Assembly (NCBI GenBank): GCA_016710685.1
Contig: JADJVC010000001.1
Coordinates: 365,336-429,335, forward strand
Source: Flavobacteriales bacterium
GTDB lineage: Bacteria; Bacteroidota; Bacteroidia; Flavobacteriales_F; PHOS-HE28
Direction: 5' to 3'
DNA length: 64,000 nucleotides
The notes under the pieces were generated by a model. The model saw only the letters and a program-made list of their open reading frames with translations, was not told where the DNA came from and ran no database searches. The number at the start of each line of letters is the position of its first letter. Positions within the stretch are counted from its first letter, which is position 1. Of the stretch, positions 6,997 to 16,269 are shown in pieces. Made by a program: the position numbers and the translations under genes.

Positions 6997-9777
6997 TCAA
7001 CTTTTCCGTTTCCCCCGCACCCGCTGCCGTACCGCCACGAACGTCCCCAACGCCATCAAAATACACCCGATCCACAGGATGTTGATGCCCGGGAAAACGA
7101 TAGCCTGCATGATCACGAACTCCCGCTCGCTCACGTTCAGCCCTACGTGGTCGCCCTTCACCGTGGCGAGGTCGAATTTCACGTTGAGTTCCGGTATGTC
7201 GAAGCCTTTGCTCCCCACGTTCTGGTCGTCGTGGTAGATCACTACGGGCTTGGCCTCGAACCAGCGGCTGTCATCGTACAGGTCCCGAACGCGCATGTTC
7301 AGGATATACACGGTGAAGTCGGGGCCTAAGCGCGCCAATGTGACACTGTCGCGCACAGTGCGGATGCTGTCGATGAGGATGACGCAAGTGGGCGTAACAA
7401 TGGTGTCACCGACGTTCTTCTCATAGAGCCTTGCTGGCATAAAGCCGTCCGCAGCGGTGTCCAACTTCGCGTAGCGGACGTGCGTGTAGAGGTCGTGGTC
7501 GGCCCAATGTTTGGTGCTGGGCTCAGCCACGTTTCCGAACCGGGGATTAAGCTGCACCAAGGGTTCCAGAGCGAATTCTTTCGCACCGGGCAGGCGGGCG
7601 CTCCAATTCCTGGCATACCAAAGCTCTTGCCGTGTAAAAGTTTCCAGCGGCTCCCAGTGGATCGGCTGGTCCACCAGGAAAATGTTCCCGGCGGTGTGAT
7701 CGTCCTTGGCGCGGAAGAGCATGCTGCGCACCCGCACCGTATCGCCCGCTTGGAACCTGCGCGGTTCGGCGGCGAAGTAGTCCATGTCGTAGTACAGGTT
7801 CACGCCATCTTGCCGCTTGCCGTTGTAGGTAACGAAATAGTCCCCGATGGGCACGGTGTCGCCCACATAGAGGAGCATTTCCTTACTGTCGTTGAAGTCC
7901 TTATTGAGGTAACTGAGCACCGGGCCTTTCACATTGCGGCTGATCTCGTGCTGGCGCGAGGTGCTGATCAATGCACCCAACAGCACCAAGGCGAAACCAG
8001 TGTGCGCGATCGCTGGACCGGCTTTGGTCAGATTGCCTTTCAACACCATGGGGATGTAAAAGGCGTTAGCCAGCGCCGCGAAGGACGTGGCGAAAAGCAG
8101 CGCGACAAGATTCACTTCCACCCACTTGTATTCCAGCCACCACACGCACAGTGCGGTAATCGCGGCAGCCCCGATCAACGAAAAGCGCAGCTCGCGGAAA
8201 AACTTCTTCTTGTCCGTCTTTTTGTAACGCAGGTATTGCCCGATGGCCACCAGCATGGAAATAATGAAGGCGAAAGGGATCTGCCATTTGTTGTAGTGCG
8301 CCTTGGCTTCCACCGGCGGGGCCAGCTTGGCTTTAGCGAGATCTTGCGCCCAGCCCCAGCCCGTTGCGTCGTGCAGGCTCTCGAACATGGTGTGGAACGG
8401 CGCCAGTAGCAGGTTGAACACCGGCATGCTGGTGCTGAAGATGATCTGCATCGCGCTGAGCAACAGCACCAGCGAACCGATGAAAAGCCAGAACTCGCGG
8501 CTGAGCAGTTCCTCTTCATCGGCGCGACGGAATTCGCCCGCGCGGGAGGCCGTCACCGCCATGGAAACGCTTACAGCACCGAACAGCAGAATGGCAGGCA
8601 CATAGACTTGTAATGCAATGCCCAGTACGAAGATCACTGCGCTGATAGCGACATAGAACCTGCGGTTGCCCTTGTCGGTATTCAGTGCGGCCACCGCCAC
8701 CATTACGAACGTGAGCATGAAGATGAGCAGGCCCGGCAACATGCCCTCGCCGGTGAAACTGTGTACGCTGGTATCACCCAGCACACCGCTTCGGGTGAGG
8801 AAGCTGCTGTAGAGTACCAGCAGGAAGGTGAGCAACGCCAGGAAGAACGCGGTAAAGATTGAGGTGTCTTTGCGTTTGTTGATCAACAGCAAGTGCCCCG
8901 TTCCTACAAGCGTAAGCCACGGCACCAGTGAAGCGTTTTCCACCGGGTCCCAAGCCCAAAAACCGCCGAAGCTGAGCGCCTCGTAGGCCCACGCACCGCC
9001 CATCAAGATGCCGGTGCCCAGCACGGCGATGCCGAAGAACGTATACGGCAACGCAGGCTCCATCCATTCCTTGTAGCGCTTGGTCCACAAACCCGCAATG
9101 GCGAATGCGAAGGGAATAAACGTGGAAGCGAAACCGAAGAATAGGGTAGGAGGGTGGATCACCATCCAGTAGTTCTGCAACAATGGGTTCAAGCCGCGGC
9201 CGTCTTTGAACTGCGGGATCATGGTTAGGTAGTCCGGCAGGTTTGTCCATGGCAGACCGAGGTTTTCCGGCAGTTCACGGATCAACAGGAAAGGGCTGCT
9301 TCCAACGCGCACATCGAACACGTAGATACCCAACAACATCGTGGCCAAGAACACTTGCACCAGCGCAAAAACCGCAACCACTGGGCCTTCCCACGACTTC
9401 GCTTTCCAGATCAGGATGTTGCCCAACACCATGGTCCAGAACGTCCAAAGCAAAAACGAGCCTTCCTGGCCTTCCCAGAAACAGCTCGCGATGTAGCGCA
9501 ACGGCATCTCCGTATTGCTGTGCTTCCACACGTAATCGTAAGCAAACCAGTGGTTGAACAACATGGTGAACAACGTCACCACAATTCCGATAATGGCCAA
9601 GGAATGCACCCGGAACGCTGCCCGCGCCACGGTGCGCCAGCCTTGCTCGTTGGTCTGCGTATATAACGTGTAAGACACCAGCGCCAGCAAGGCACCAGCA
9701 AAGGACAGAATGGTCAACAGATGCCCAAGCTCACCGGCCCAGGCGTGTTCACCGATGTAAGTGACGGAGTTTCCCAC
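6997..9777 (-). CDS. ccmF: CcmF/CcsA-type cytochrome c heme lyase
   Basis: CcmF joins heme to the CxxCH cysteines of apocytochromes c on the periplasmic side. The 926 residues contain about 14 hydrophobic segments. The heme-handling tryptophan-rich motif is GGFWAWDPVENASLVPW (about 271-287), and flanking periplasmic histidines occur in NHWFAYDY and in VIHPPTLF. A large soluble region after about residue 560 ends with another membrane helix (GINILWIGCILMALG). The protein is longer than the E. coli version (about 650), as in other Bacteroidota. Last gene of the ccmB-C-D-E-F run, separated from ccmE by a repeat-rich spacer. Confidence 0.93.
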   Translation of the reverse strand: MGNSVTYIGEHAWAGELGHLLTILSFAGALLALVSYTLYTQTNEQGWRTVARAAFRVHSLAIIGIVVTLFTMLFNHWFAYDYVWKHSNTEMPLRYIASCFWEGQEGSFLLWTFWTMVLGNILIWKAKSWEGPVVAVFALVQVFLATMLLGIYVFDVRVGSSPFLLIRELPENLGLPWTNLPDYLTMIPQFKDGRGLNPLLQNYWMVIHPPTLFFGFASTFIPFAFAIAGLWTKRYKEWMEPALPYTFFGIAVLGTGILMGGAWAYEALSFGGFWAWDPVENASLVPWLTLVGTGHLLLINKRKDTSIFTAFFLALLTFLLVLYSSFLTRSGVLGDTSVHSFTGEGMLPGLLIFMLTFVMVAVAALNTDKGNRRFYVAISAVIFVLGIALQVYVPAILLFGAVSVSMAVTASRAGEFRRADEEELLSREFWLFIGSLVLLLSAMQIIFSTSMPVFNLLLAPFHTMFESLHDATGWGWAQDLAKAKLAPPVEAKAHYNKWQIPFAFIISMLVAIGQYLRYKKTDKKKFFRELRFSLIGAAAITALCVWWLEYKWVEVNLVALLFATSFAALANAFYIPMVLKGNLTKAGPAIAHTGFALVLLGALISTSRQHEISRNVKGPVLSYLNKDFNDSKEMLLYVGDTVPIGDYFVTYNGKRQDGVNLYYDMDYFAAEPRRFQAGDTVRVRSMLFRAKDDHTAGNIFLVDQPIHWEPLETFTRQELWYARNWSARLPGAKEFALEPLVQLNPRFGNVAEPSTKHWADHDLYTHVRYAKLDTAADGFMPARLYEKNVGDTIVTPTCVILIDSIRTVRDSVTLARLGPDFTVYILNMRVRDLYDDSRWFEAKPVVIYHDDQNVGSKGFDIPELNVKFDLATVKGDHVGLNVSEREFVIMQAIVFPGINILWIGCILMALGTFVAVRQRVRGKRKS

Positions 9778-9787
9778 GATCTTCGTC

Positions 9788-9879
9788 GATCAGACAATTA
9801 GAAAATCAGAAAATGAGGACAGTCGCGGCAACGGCATTTAATTTTCTGATCGTTTGATCTTCTAATTTTCTGATTAGAT
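9788..9879. repeat. Imperfect inverted repeat between ccmE and ccmF
   Basis: AT-rich words of the type AATTAGAAAATCAGAAAAT (left arm, about 9791-9815) face ATTTTCTGATCG and CTAATTTTCTGATTAG (right arm, about 9838-9877). The right arm runs into the last codons of ccmE. It could form a hairpin in the ccmE-ccmF transcript and attenuate or process it. Related words flank dapD/ruvX at 29.1 kb. Confidence 0.65.
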
Positions 9880-10269
9880 CCCTGCGGTCACTTTGTTCTC
9901 CTCGTTGTACTTGCTGGGGCACTTCAACAGCATGTCCTTCGCATGGAAGTTCCCGTCCGCATCGGCCTGGCCGATCAATACCAAGCGTTCGGACCGTTCC
10001 AGATCGTTGGGTTTGGCCATGGCGAGGTTCACGTTGCACTTTTTGCCATTGAGGTCCACCATGGAGAATTTGGTGAGACTGGAGTTCACGCTGGGTTCGT
10101 ACACGATGGGCTGCGAGCGGTCCAAGGTGCCCACCACGTGGAACTCCCGGCCGGGCTGCTCAAAGGCTTCGCTTAAGCTGGCGTAGCTGCTGCTGTCGCT
10201 CAGCGAGCCGATCAATGCCGCGATAGCTACAGCGATGATGACAAGGGCGATGATGTGACTGCGTTTCAT
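9874..10269 (-). CDS. ccmE: CcmE heme chaperone with Cys-type heme site
   Basis: CcmE is a membrane-anchored periplasmic chaperone that carries heme covalently from CcmC to CcmF. The 131 residues show one N-terminal membrane helix (IIALVIIAVAIAALIG) and an OB-fold domain. Where E. coli has His in an HxxxY motif, this protein has CPSKY: C117 and Y121. This CxxxY form is the one known for the System I* variant of cytochrome c maturation (first described in Desulfovibrio and archaea). Gene order (between ccmD and ccmF) supports the call. Confidence 0.93.
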   Translation of the reverse strand: MKRSHIIALVIIAVAIAALIGSLSDSSSYASLSEAFEQPGREFHVVGTLDRSQPIVYEPSVNSSLTKFSMVDLNGKKCNVNLAMAKPNDLERSERLVLIGQADADGNFHAKDMLLKCPSKYNEENKVTAGI

Positions 10270-10327
10270 TTTGATTAGCTGCTTAGCTGAACGGTTATCG
10301 AGCGAAGTCCAGAAACTGATGCGTTCA

Positions 10328-10627
10328 TCACTTCTTCTTCAGTTCCTCTGTGTGGCTTTCCAGCTTCCCGATTTTCCGGTCCAATGTGAACATCCAGATG
10401 GCAAGTCCGATGAGCACCACGCTCACCACCATTACCACCGTATTGATCTTGCCCGAGGCGAACATCGTCTCTTCTAACCATCCTGGAGCCTCGGATGCCG
10501 CAAAGGTACTCATGGGCACAAGGAGCAAGGTCAAAACGGCCATGAACTGGGCCAACCTTTGTAAAGTTCGCACGCCGAACGCCCGGTGGGGTTCACCGGT
10601 CTGCTTTTTTTCAATCTGATGCATCAT
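10328..10627 (-). CDS. ccmD: Small CcmD-like membrane protein
   Basis: A 99-residue protein with a signal-like hydrophobic segment (about 28-45), a short loop and a second helix (VVMVVSVVLIGLAIWMF, about 65-81), ending in a charged KIGKLESHTEELKKK tail. CcmD proteins are tiny helical proteins that help release holo-CcmE from CcmABC. Identity rests on position between ccmC and ccmE and on architecture. The ATG at 10627 overlaps the ccmC stop by 17 bases; a start a few codons later is also possible. Confidence 0.7.
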   Translation of the reverse strand: MMHQIEKKQTGEPHRAFGVRTLQRLAQFMAVLTLLLVPMSTFAASEAPGWLEETMFASGKINTVVMVVSVVLIGLAIWMFTLDRKIGKLESHTEELKKK

Positions 10628-11627
10628 CGGAAAGTGCTTTAAGGCGCGAAACGCGCAGGTGCAGGGTGTAGGCCCAAACGCCGAGCAGGATCCAGCCGAT
10701 CACAGCTGGATAGAACAACGCGCGCAAGCTGCTGTCAAGATCGTAGGAGCTGAAGGCCGGGTTGCCGCCGTTGCCGGGGTGCAGGGAATCGGTGAGGCGC
10801 GGCAGCACCATGATGAAGACGAACATCAGCACATAGGCGAAGATGTTGTAGATCGCCGCCAGTCGCGCACGCTTGTGGCCGTCAGGGATGGAGCCGCGCA
10901 GGATCAGGTAGGCCGCATAGATCAGCACCGTTACTGCAGCCCCGTTCAATTTAGGGTCGCTGGTCCACCAATTGCCCCAGGTGGCGCGGGCCCAGATGCT
11001 TCCGGTGATCAAGCCGAGCGCGGCAAAGAGCAAGCTGACATCCACTGCGGACAGCGCCATGCGGTCCGCACCGAGGTCGCCGGTGCGCAACACGCGCAGG
11101 CTTTGCCAGAAGGAAATCGTCATCAGCACCATCATGGTGAACCACATCGGCACGTGGAAGAAGAGGTTGCGGATGGTCTCGTTCAGAATGGCACGATTCG
11201 GGAAAGCGAAGCTGGTGCGAGCGGTTTCCTGTATGGCGCAAGGCGTTTCGGTTATTCCAGTGCCGCGCCCTTCGGTGAAGAAGGCTTCGTGCAACACGAG
11301 TGGACCGTCCTTAACATCCCAAGCACGAATGCTGGTCATGGATTCACGAAGTCCTTGCGGAACGGTGAAGGTGACGGAAACGGCAGCGTCAGATATCGGC
11401 GTCACCGAGGTGGCACACAGCTTCTGGCCATCATTCTCCAACCAGAGATGCGGTGCATGCTCTTGGAAATGCGTGTTGTAGCCTGTAACCTCAAAGCTCA
11501 CCTCGCCGGGAGCAATTCTTTCCACGGATACATGCACCAGCGCCGGGCCCAAGGGCGTTCGGAGGCCCACGATCACCACGTAAAGCAGGAGCACTACGCT
11601 AAGCCCCTTCCACCACCAACCCTTCAT
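10611..11627 (-). CDS. ccmC: CcmC heme-handling protein with extra N-terminal domain
   Basis: CcmC loads heme onto CcmE. The last about 190 residues carry the six-helix CcmC core with the tryptophan motif WGNWWTSDPKLNGA (217-230) and the two periplasmic histidines at H158 (FFHVPMW) and H283 (SLHPG). The motif differs from the usual WGxWWxWD in having Ser before Asp. Residues about 25-145 form an additional, mostly beta, extracytoplasmic domain after a first membrane anchor, absent from proteobacterial CcmC. Sits 4 bases after ccmB. Confidence 0.9.
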   Translation of the reverse strand: MKGWWWKGLSVVLLLYVVIVGLRTPLGPALVHVSVERIAPGEVSFEVTGYNTHFQEHAPHLWLENDGQKLCATSVTPISDAAVSVTFTVPQGLRESMTSIRAWDVKDGPLVLHEAFFTEGRGTGITETPCAIQETARTSFAFPNRAILNETIRNLFFHVPMWFTMMVLMTISFWQSLRVLRTGDLGADRMALSAVDVSLLFAALGLITGSIWARATWGNWWTSDPKLNGAAVTVLIYAAYLILRGSIPDGHKRARLAAIYNIFAYVLMFVFIMVLPRLTDSLHPGNGGNPAFSSYDLDSSLRALFYPAVIGWILLGVWAYTLHLRVSRLKALSDDASD

Positions 11628-11631
11628 TTTT

Positions 11632-12300
11632 TTAATCGCGCCAAAGGTACGGGAAGAGCAACCACGCCAACACCACGGTTATCACGTCTATCAACAGCAG
11701 CCAGATCACATATTTCCCGGTAACGTCCCAGCCCATGCCGTCCAGTGCCAACTTGCTCGCCTTCATCACGCTGAGCAACATGGGAAGTACGATCGGGAAG
11801 CCCAAGATCGCCATCAGCCCGATGCCATTACCGGCCCGTGCCGCCAAGGCGGAGATCAACGTAAGCACCAGCGCAAAGCCGACACCGCCAGCCATCACCA
11901 CCAGGATAAAAGTGCCCATTTGCGCACCTTCCAGCGGCGCACTGCCAATGAAGAGCGCGTAGGCCGCCAAGCTCAACAGGCTCAGCACCGCCATGGTGAT
12001 CGCATTATAGATCGTGCGGGCCAGCACAACGCTGCGCGGTGAGGCCAATGTATAGAGGTAGAGTTGCCGTCCGGAATTTTCCCGCTGAAAGGACCGGCCC
12101 AACGCATTGAAGGCGGCAAACAACAGGATGATCCAGAACAAGGCGTTCCAGATTGGTGTCTCCGATAGGTGCCGCACACCTTGGTAACACACGTAAACCG
12201 TGCTCACAACGTACAGCGCCATGCTGCCCCACGCATGCTTCTGGCGACGGTCCAGCTGCCATTCGAGCTTGAGGAGGTGGGCTATTTCGGTGGAGCGCAT
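11632..12300 (-). CDS. ccmB: CcmB-type heme exporter membrane subunit
   Basis: CcmB is the membrane component of the CcmAB ABC complex that powers release of heme-loaded CcmE. The 222 residues from the ATG at 12300 hold six hydrophobic helices and the characteristic loop FNALGRSFQRENSGRQLYLY followed by SPRSVVLAR. A longer frame from 12417 runs into the upstream microrepeats and is not used. No ccmA ATPase gene is present in the window, so it must be elsewhere. Confidence 0.88.
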   Translation of the reverse strand: MRSTEIAHLLKLEWQLDRRQKHAWGSMALYVVSTVYVCYQGVRHLSETPIWNALFWIILLFAAFNALGRSFQRENSGRQLYLYTLASPRSVVLARTIYNAITMAVLSLLSLAAYALFIGSAPLEGAQMGTFILVVMAGGVGFALVLTLISALAARAGNGIGLMAILGFPIVLPMLLSVMKASKLALDGMGWDVTGKYVIWLLLIDVITVVLAWLLFPYLWRD

Positions 12301-12570
12301 CGTTCGGACCGCAAAGAACGCGAAGAAGAGCTTAACCGCAGAGGGCGCAGAGAAGAGGTTGAACCGCAACGAGCGCAACGACTGTCGTGCAAACTTCTCC
12401 ACCAGTATACTGCGCATTCCGTTGCGCTCGTTGCGTGCGTTGCGGTAGAAAACCTTTGCATTCTTAGCGTTTTGTCGGTGAATTCCACGTTACGTTACCG
12501 TTGCGTCGTTGCGCCGTTGCGGTGAAATTTGCTCTCTTAGCCTCCTTTGCGGTAGAACCGCTCTTTCGTT
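12301..12570. repeat. Microrepeat array filling the divergent ccmB / DUF423 gap
   Basis: Left half (about 12329-12381) carries minus-oriented units such as AACCGCAACGAGCGCAACG; right half (12421-12452, 12487-12528, 12541-12560) carries plus-oriented units such as GTTGCGCTCGTTGCGTGCG and CGTTGCGGTGAAAT. The two halves are partly complementary and face outward towards both start codons. Unit length is 8-9 bases and each run ends in GGTAGAA or GGTGAAA. Confidence 0.8.
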
Positions 12571-12587
12571 CCCACCTTTGCACCTTC

Positions 12588-13004
12588 ATGGAACAACGTC
12601 TTCACAACCGCACCTTGGCCTGGGCCTCGGGCATCTTATTGCTGGCCGTGGCTTTTGACGCTTTTGGGGCGCACGGCATCCAGGACAAGGTGGATGCACG
12701 GGCGTACCACAATTGGACCACTGCAGCCCAATACCAGTTCTACCACGGATTAGCGCTACTGGGATTGGCCGCCATCGGGGACCGGCTGCCGGTGCGTACC
12801 ATGGCATTCGTGAGGATCTTGTTCCTGCTGGGCATCCTCTGTTTTTGCGGGTCGCTTTACCTGCTGGCCTTGCGCGGTATTTTGGGCCTGGAGAGCTTTA
12901 CGCGGGTACTTGGTCCCATAACGCCTTTAGGTGGCCTGCTTTTCCTGGCGGGCTGGGCAGTGGTACTTTTTTCAGCATTGGCAAAGGGAAAGGCGAAGAA
13001 TTGA
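12588..13004 (+). CDS. DUF423 membrane protein
   Basis: A 138-residue protein with four membrane helices. It matches DUF423 by its N-terminal pattern (ASGILLLAVAFDAFGAHGI), the QYQFYHGLALLGLAA helix and the PLGGLLFLAGW motif near the end. The family's function is unknown. The ATG at 12588 is preceded by CACCTTTG, a near match to the -7 box; the longer open frame from 12501 lies in repeats. Confidence 0.88.
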   Translation: MEQRLHNRTLAWASGILLLAVAFDAFGAHGIQDKVDARAYHNWTTAAQYQFYHGLALLGLAAIGDRLPVRTMAFVRILFLLGILCFCGSLYLLALRGILGLESFTRVLGPITPLGGLLFLAGWAVVLFSALAKGKAKN

Positions 13005-13079
13005 GGCGGATATTGGTCATTCTGCGGAACGCGGCACCAATTAGGGGGCATCCGCCAGACATGATATTGGTCAAACCAC

Positions 13080-13111
13080 TTGATTCCGGTACACGCACTT
13101 GGTTACCTTTG
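13080..13111 (+). promoter_or_regulatory. Bacteroidota-type promoter upstream of pckA
   Basis: TTG at 13080-13082 and TACCTTTG at 13104-13111 match the -33 (TTG) and -7 (TAnnTTTG) elements with a 21-base spacer. The pckA ATG follows 30 bases later. Confidence 0.6.
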
Positions 13112-13140
13112 TCGCCCGCAAAAAAGCGGAACATACAGCC

Positions 13141-14757
13141 ATGAACGAATTCGGATTGAAACCGCAGAAGGCGGACCTGGGCAAGCTCGGCTTAAGCCAC
13201 CTCGGCGATACATTTTGGAACTTGGAGCCCGCCGAACTGGTGGAGCACACCATAGTGAACGGGCAAGGCGTGCTGGCCGATAGCGGCGCATTGGCCGTTG
13301 ACACCGGCGAATTCACGGGTCGCAGTCCCAAGGACAAATTCTGTGTGAAGGACGCCAAGACGGAAAAGACCGTTTGGTGGGGTGATGTGAACATCCCCAT
13401 GGAAGCAGACAAGTTCGAGCGGCTGCGCCAGCGCATGGCCGCTTACCTCATGGGCCGCGACATGTACGTGCAAGATGCCTTTGCCTGCGCGGACGACGCT
13501 TTCCGACTGAACATCCGATTGGTCGCTGAGTATCCTTGGAGCGCTTTGTTCGGCAACAACATGTTCCTGCGTCCCTCCAAGGAGGAATTGCCTGGCTTCG
13601 ATCCCGAATGGCATATCCTGTGCGCTCCGGGTTTCTTGGCCGATGCCGCCATCGACGGCACACGTCAGCACAACTTCGCTGCCATCGACTTCACCCGCAA
13701 AATGATCCTGATCGGCGGCACGGCTTATACCGGCGAGATCAAGAAGGGCATCTTCAGCGTGCTGAATTACATCCTCCCCCAGGAGCGTGACGTGCTGAGC
13801 ATGCACTGCTCGGCGAACATCGGTAAGGACGGTGACACGGCAGTGTTCTTCGGCCTCAGCGGCACGGGTAAAACTACCTTGAGCGCAGATCCCGCCCGCA
13901 AGCTCATTGGCGACGATGAGCATGGCTGGGGCGCAAACGGTGTCTTCAATTTTGAAGGCGGCTGCTACGCAAAGTGCATTGACCTTTCCAAGGAAAAAGA
14001 ACCCGAGATCTGGGATGCTGTCAAGTTCGGCGCGTTGCTCGAGAACGTCTCCTTCAAGGAAAATAGCCAGAGCACCGTGGATTTCACTGACGGCAGCAAA
14101 ACGGAGAACACCCGCGTGAGCTATCCGTTGGAGCACATTGCGAACCACGCCGAGCCCAGCATCGGTGGACATCCGAAAAATATTTTCTTCCTCACTTGCG
14201 ATGCCTATGGCGTTTTGCCGCCTATCAGCAAGCTCACTGCCGGTCAGGCCATGTATTGGTTCCTTAGCGGCTACACGGCCAAAGTGGCCGGTACCGAAGC
14301 GGGCATTACCGAACCCAAAACCGTATTCAGTACATGCTTCGGCGCGCCTTTCCTGCCTCTGCATCCCACCAAGTATGCGGACATGCTGGGTAAGCGCATG
14401 AAGGAGCACAAGGTGAATGTTTGGCTGGTGAATACCGGCTGGAGCGGCGGAGCATATGGCACTGGCGAGCGCATGAAACTGCGCTTTACCCGCGCCATGA
14501 TCACCGCCGCGTTGACCGGTGAGCTGGAAAAGGTGAAGTACGCTGAGCACCCGGTGTTCGGCGTATCGATGCCAGTGGAATGCCCCAACGTGCCACAGGA
14601 GATCTTGGACCCGCGGAACACTTGGAAGAACAAAGGTGCTTATGATGAACAGGCGGACAAGCTGGCAAAAGGCTTCCGCACCAACTTCGATAAATACCGT
14701 GAGAATGCCGATGCGGAGATCATTGCCGCAGAGCCGAAAGGCACGGTGAAGGCTTGA
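13141..14757 (+). CDS. pckA: Phosphoenolpyruvate carboxykinase (ATP)
   Basis: PckA converts oxaloacetate and ATP to phosphoenolpyruvate, CO2 and ADP, the first committed step of gluconeogenesis. The 538 residues include the early RSPKDKF substrate motif, the P-loop GLSGTGKTT (238-246), the kinase-2-like LIGDDEHGW segment and NTGWSGGAYGTGERM near the C-terminus; these identify the ATP-dependent class. Length is typical. A good promoter precedes it and a strong hairpin follows it, so it is probably a single-gene unit. Confidence 0.97.
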   Translation: MNEFGLKPQKADLGKLGLSHLGDTFWNLEPAELVEHTIVNGQGVLADSGALAVDTGEFTGRSPKDKFCVKDAKTEKTVWWGDVNIPMEADKFERLRQRMAAYLMGRDMYVQDAFACADDAFRLNIRLVAEYPWSALFGNNMFLRPSKEELPGFDPEWHILCAPGFLADAAIDGTRQHNFAAIDFTRKMILIGGTAYTGEIKKGIFSVLNYILPQERDVLSMHCSANIGKDGDTAVFFGLSGTGKTTLSADPARKLIGDDEHGWGANGVFNFEGGCYAKCIDLSKEKEPEIWDAVKFGALLENVSFKENSQSTVDFTDGSKTENTRVSYPLEHIANHAEPSIGGHPKNIFFLTCDAYGVLPPISKLTAGQAMYWFLSGYTAKVAGTEAGITEPKTVFSTCFGAPFLPLHPTKYADMLGKRMKEHKVNVWLVNTGWSGGAYGTGERMKLRFTRAMITAALTGELEKVKYAEHPVFGVSMPVECPNVPQEILDPRNTWKNKGAYDEQADKLAKGFRTNFDKYRENADAEIIAAEPKGTVKA

Positions 14758-14763
14758 TCAAGT

Positions 14764-14807
14764 CCGGGCGCAGGCAAGTTGTTTTGCGCCCGGCCTTGGT
14801 GTATTTT
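14764..14807 (+). terminator. Intrinsic terminator after pckA
   Basis: A 9-base perfect stem CCGGGCGCA / TGCGCCCGG (14764-14772 with 14785-14793) around a 12-base loop lies 7 bases after the pckA stop. The T run (TATTTTT) comes about 9 bases after the stem, somewhat late for a classical terminator. Confidence 0.6.
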
Positions 14808-14826
14808 TACCGTGTTGCAAAGGAAA

Positions 14827-16269
14827 ATGAAGCTCCTCACGCTCCTTGGTCCTATCGGGACTGGTTTGTTGGCGAACGGCCAATACACCGAACCAGTGCG
14901 CCACTATTATCCGGAACTGCTGCGCGAAGATCTCGCCGTGCTTTGGAAAACGGTGGAACAATCCCATCCGGATCCTTATCATTATAGGACCCGGGAGGAA
15001 ATGGAGGAGCTGGTTGCTTCCGTGGATTCCGGCTTGGTCTTACCCTTGAGCGCAGAAGGTTTTATACGTGCGGTCATGCCCATTTTCCGGGCGATGGGCG
15101 ATGCGGGAGCGGGGCTTTTTCCACCGGATGCACTGAATGAAGCATACCTGCACAGCGACCCGCTATTTCCCATTAGCGTGGCCGTACTGGACGGCAAATT
15201 GTATTTGAACGACGAACTTAAAGGGTTCGAAAGCCTGCCGCCCGGTTGTGAACTGCTTTCAATAAATGGAAATTCGAGCACCAAAGTGCTGGAGAAAATA
15301 CGCAACGGCCTTGTGCCGGAAGGTGCGAACGAAACGCGTAAAGACCGGCAAATTGAAAAAAAATTCCCCGTGCTTTATCGGCGGTTCGTTGGCTCGCAAG
15401 AGCGTTTCCTGGTGCGTTATCGGGATGTGGACGGCACGGAGACTGAACGGATGTTGTTCGCCATTACGGGCGATCAGATCAAGCAATTCCATCGCAAGGG
15501 AACATTGTCGCTTCAGCCTTGGCGACTGGAGGAATTCCCGGACACGCGTGCCGCGTGGCTTACGTTGAGCACGCTGGAACCGAAAGTGCTGGCAGATGCT
15601 CAGGTCGAGCCCGCTAAATATTTGAACACGGTACTTGATGTGCTGAGGAAAAGCGAATGCCGCACCTTGGTGATCGATCTGCGTGGCGCCAGTGGAACGG
15701 ATCTGGCCATAGCCGAGCAAGTGTTCGCTCTGGTGGCGCAAACGCCCTACCGGTTGGTGAGCAGCATGTCCATCAATTCCGGTCAAGTACCGGATGCATA
15801 TGCCGACGCAGCACCGGATTTCTTCACCACCGTTGGCGATTTGTACCTGCCGGAACAAAATGGCAGACGGATGCTTCGTCCTGAAGACCCTAGGCTGATG
15901 CACTTGTTGCCCATGGCAAAGGCATTTTCCGGGAAACTTTACGTGATCTGCGATGGCGGAACCGTTGGTGCGGGAGCAGCAGCCGCAATGCTGGCCAAGC
16001 GCTCTGGCCGGGCCCGATTAGTAGGCGAAGAAGCCGGTTCGAATGCTGCTTCTTTTTGTGGGGGGCGCACCTTGGACATCGCCTTGCCAGCCACGGGTTG
16101 CCACTTGGTATTGCCGCTGACCCGCTATGTGCCGAACGGTGTTGGCGAAGGTCCGAAAGACCACGGTGAAATACCTACGTATCCGGTTTATAGGGTGCCG
16201 GATGATGTGGCAAAAGGCAAGGACACCGTCCGCGACATGTTGATGCTGTTGATCGATGCGATGAAATGA
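14827..16269 (+). CDS. S41-like protein with the nucleophile serine replaced
   Basis: A 480-residue secreted protein resembling C-terminal processing (S41) proteases. It has a short signal-like leader, a helical N-terminal lobe (EDLAVLWKTVEQSHPDPYHY), a PDZ-like part (GCELLSINGNSS), the core strand TLVIDLRGASGTD and the segment LYVICDGGTVGAGAAAAMLA. In active S41 enzymes the last segment reads like NGGTFSAAE with the nucleophile Ser; here Gly-Ala occupies that place, so the protein may be inactive and act as a binding or scaffolding module. The stop overlaps the next gene by 4 bases (ATGA). Confidence 0.75.
   Translation: MKLLTLLGPIGTGLLANGQYTEPVRHYYPELLREDLAVLWKTVEQSHPDPYHYRTREEMEELVASVDSGLVLPLSAEGFIRAVMPIFRAMGDAGAGLFPPDALNEAYLHSDPLFPISVAVLDGKLYLNDELKGFESLPPGCELLSINGNSSTKVLEKIRNGLVPEGANETRKDRQIEKKFPVLYRRFVGSQERFLVRYRDVDGTETERMLFAITGDQIKQFHRKGTLSLQPWRLEEFPDTRAAWLTLSTLEPKVLADAQVEPAKYLNTVLDVLRKSECRTLVIDLRGASGTDLAIAEQVFALVAQTPYRLVSSMSINSGQVPDAYADAAPDFFTTVGDLYLPEQNGRRMLRPEDPRLMHLLPMAKAFSGKLYVICDGGTVGAGAAAAMLAKRSGRARLVGEEAGSNAASFCGGRTLDIALPATGCHLVLPLTRYVPNGVGEGPKDHGEIPTYPVYRVPDDVAKGKDTVRDMLMLLIDAMK

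Noticed and set aside
13192..14550. 452-codon open frame on the minus strand inside pckA
   Set aside because: It is the antisense shadow of pckA; its translation is rich in His, Gln, Glu and Val with no domain, as expected from a high-GC opposite strand.
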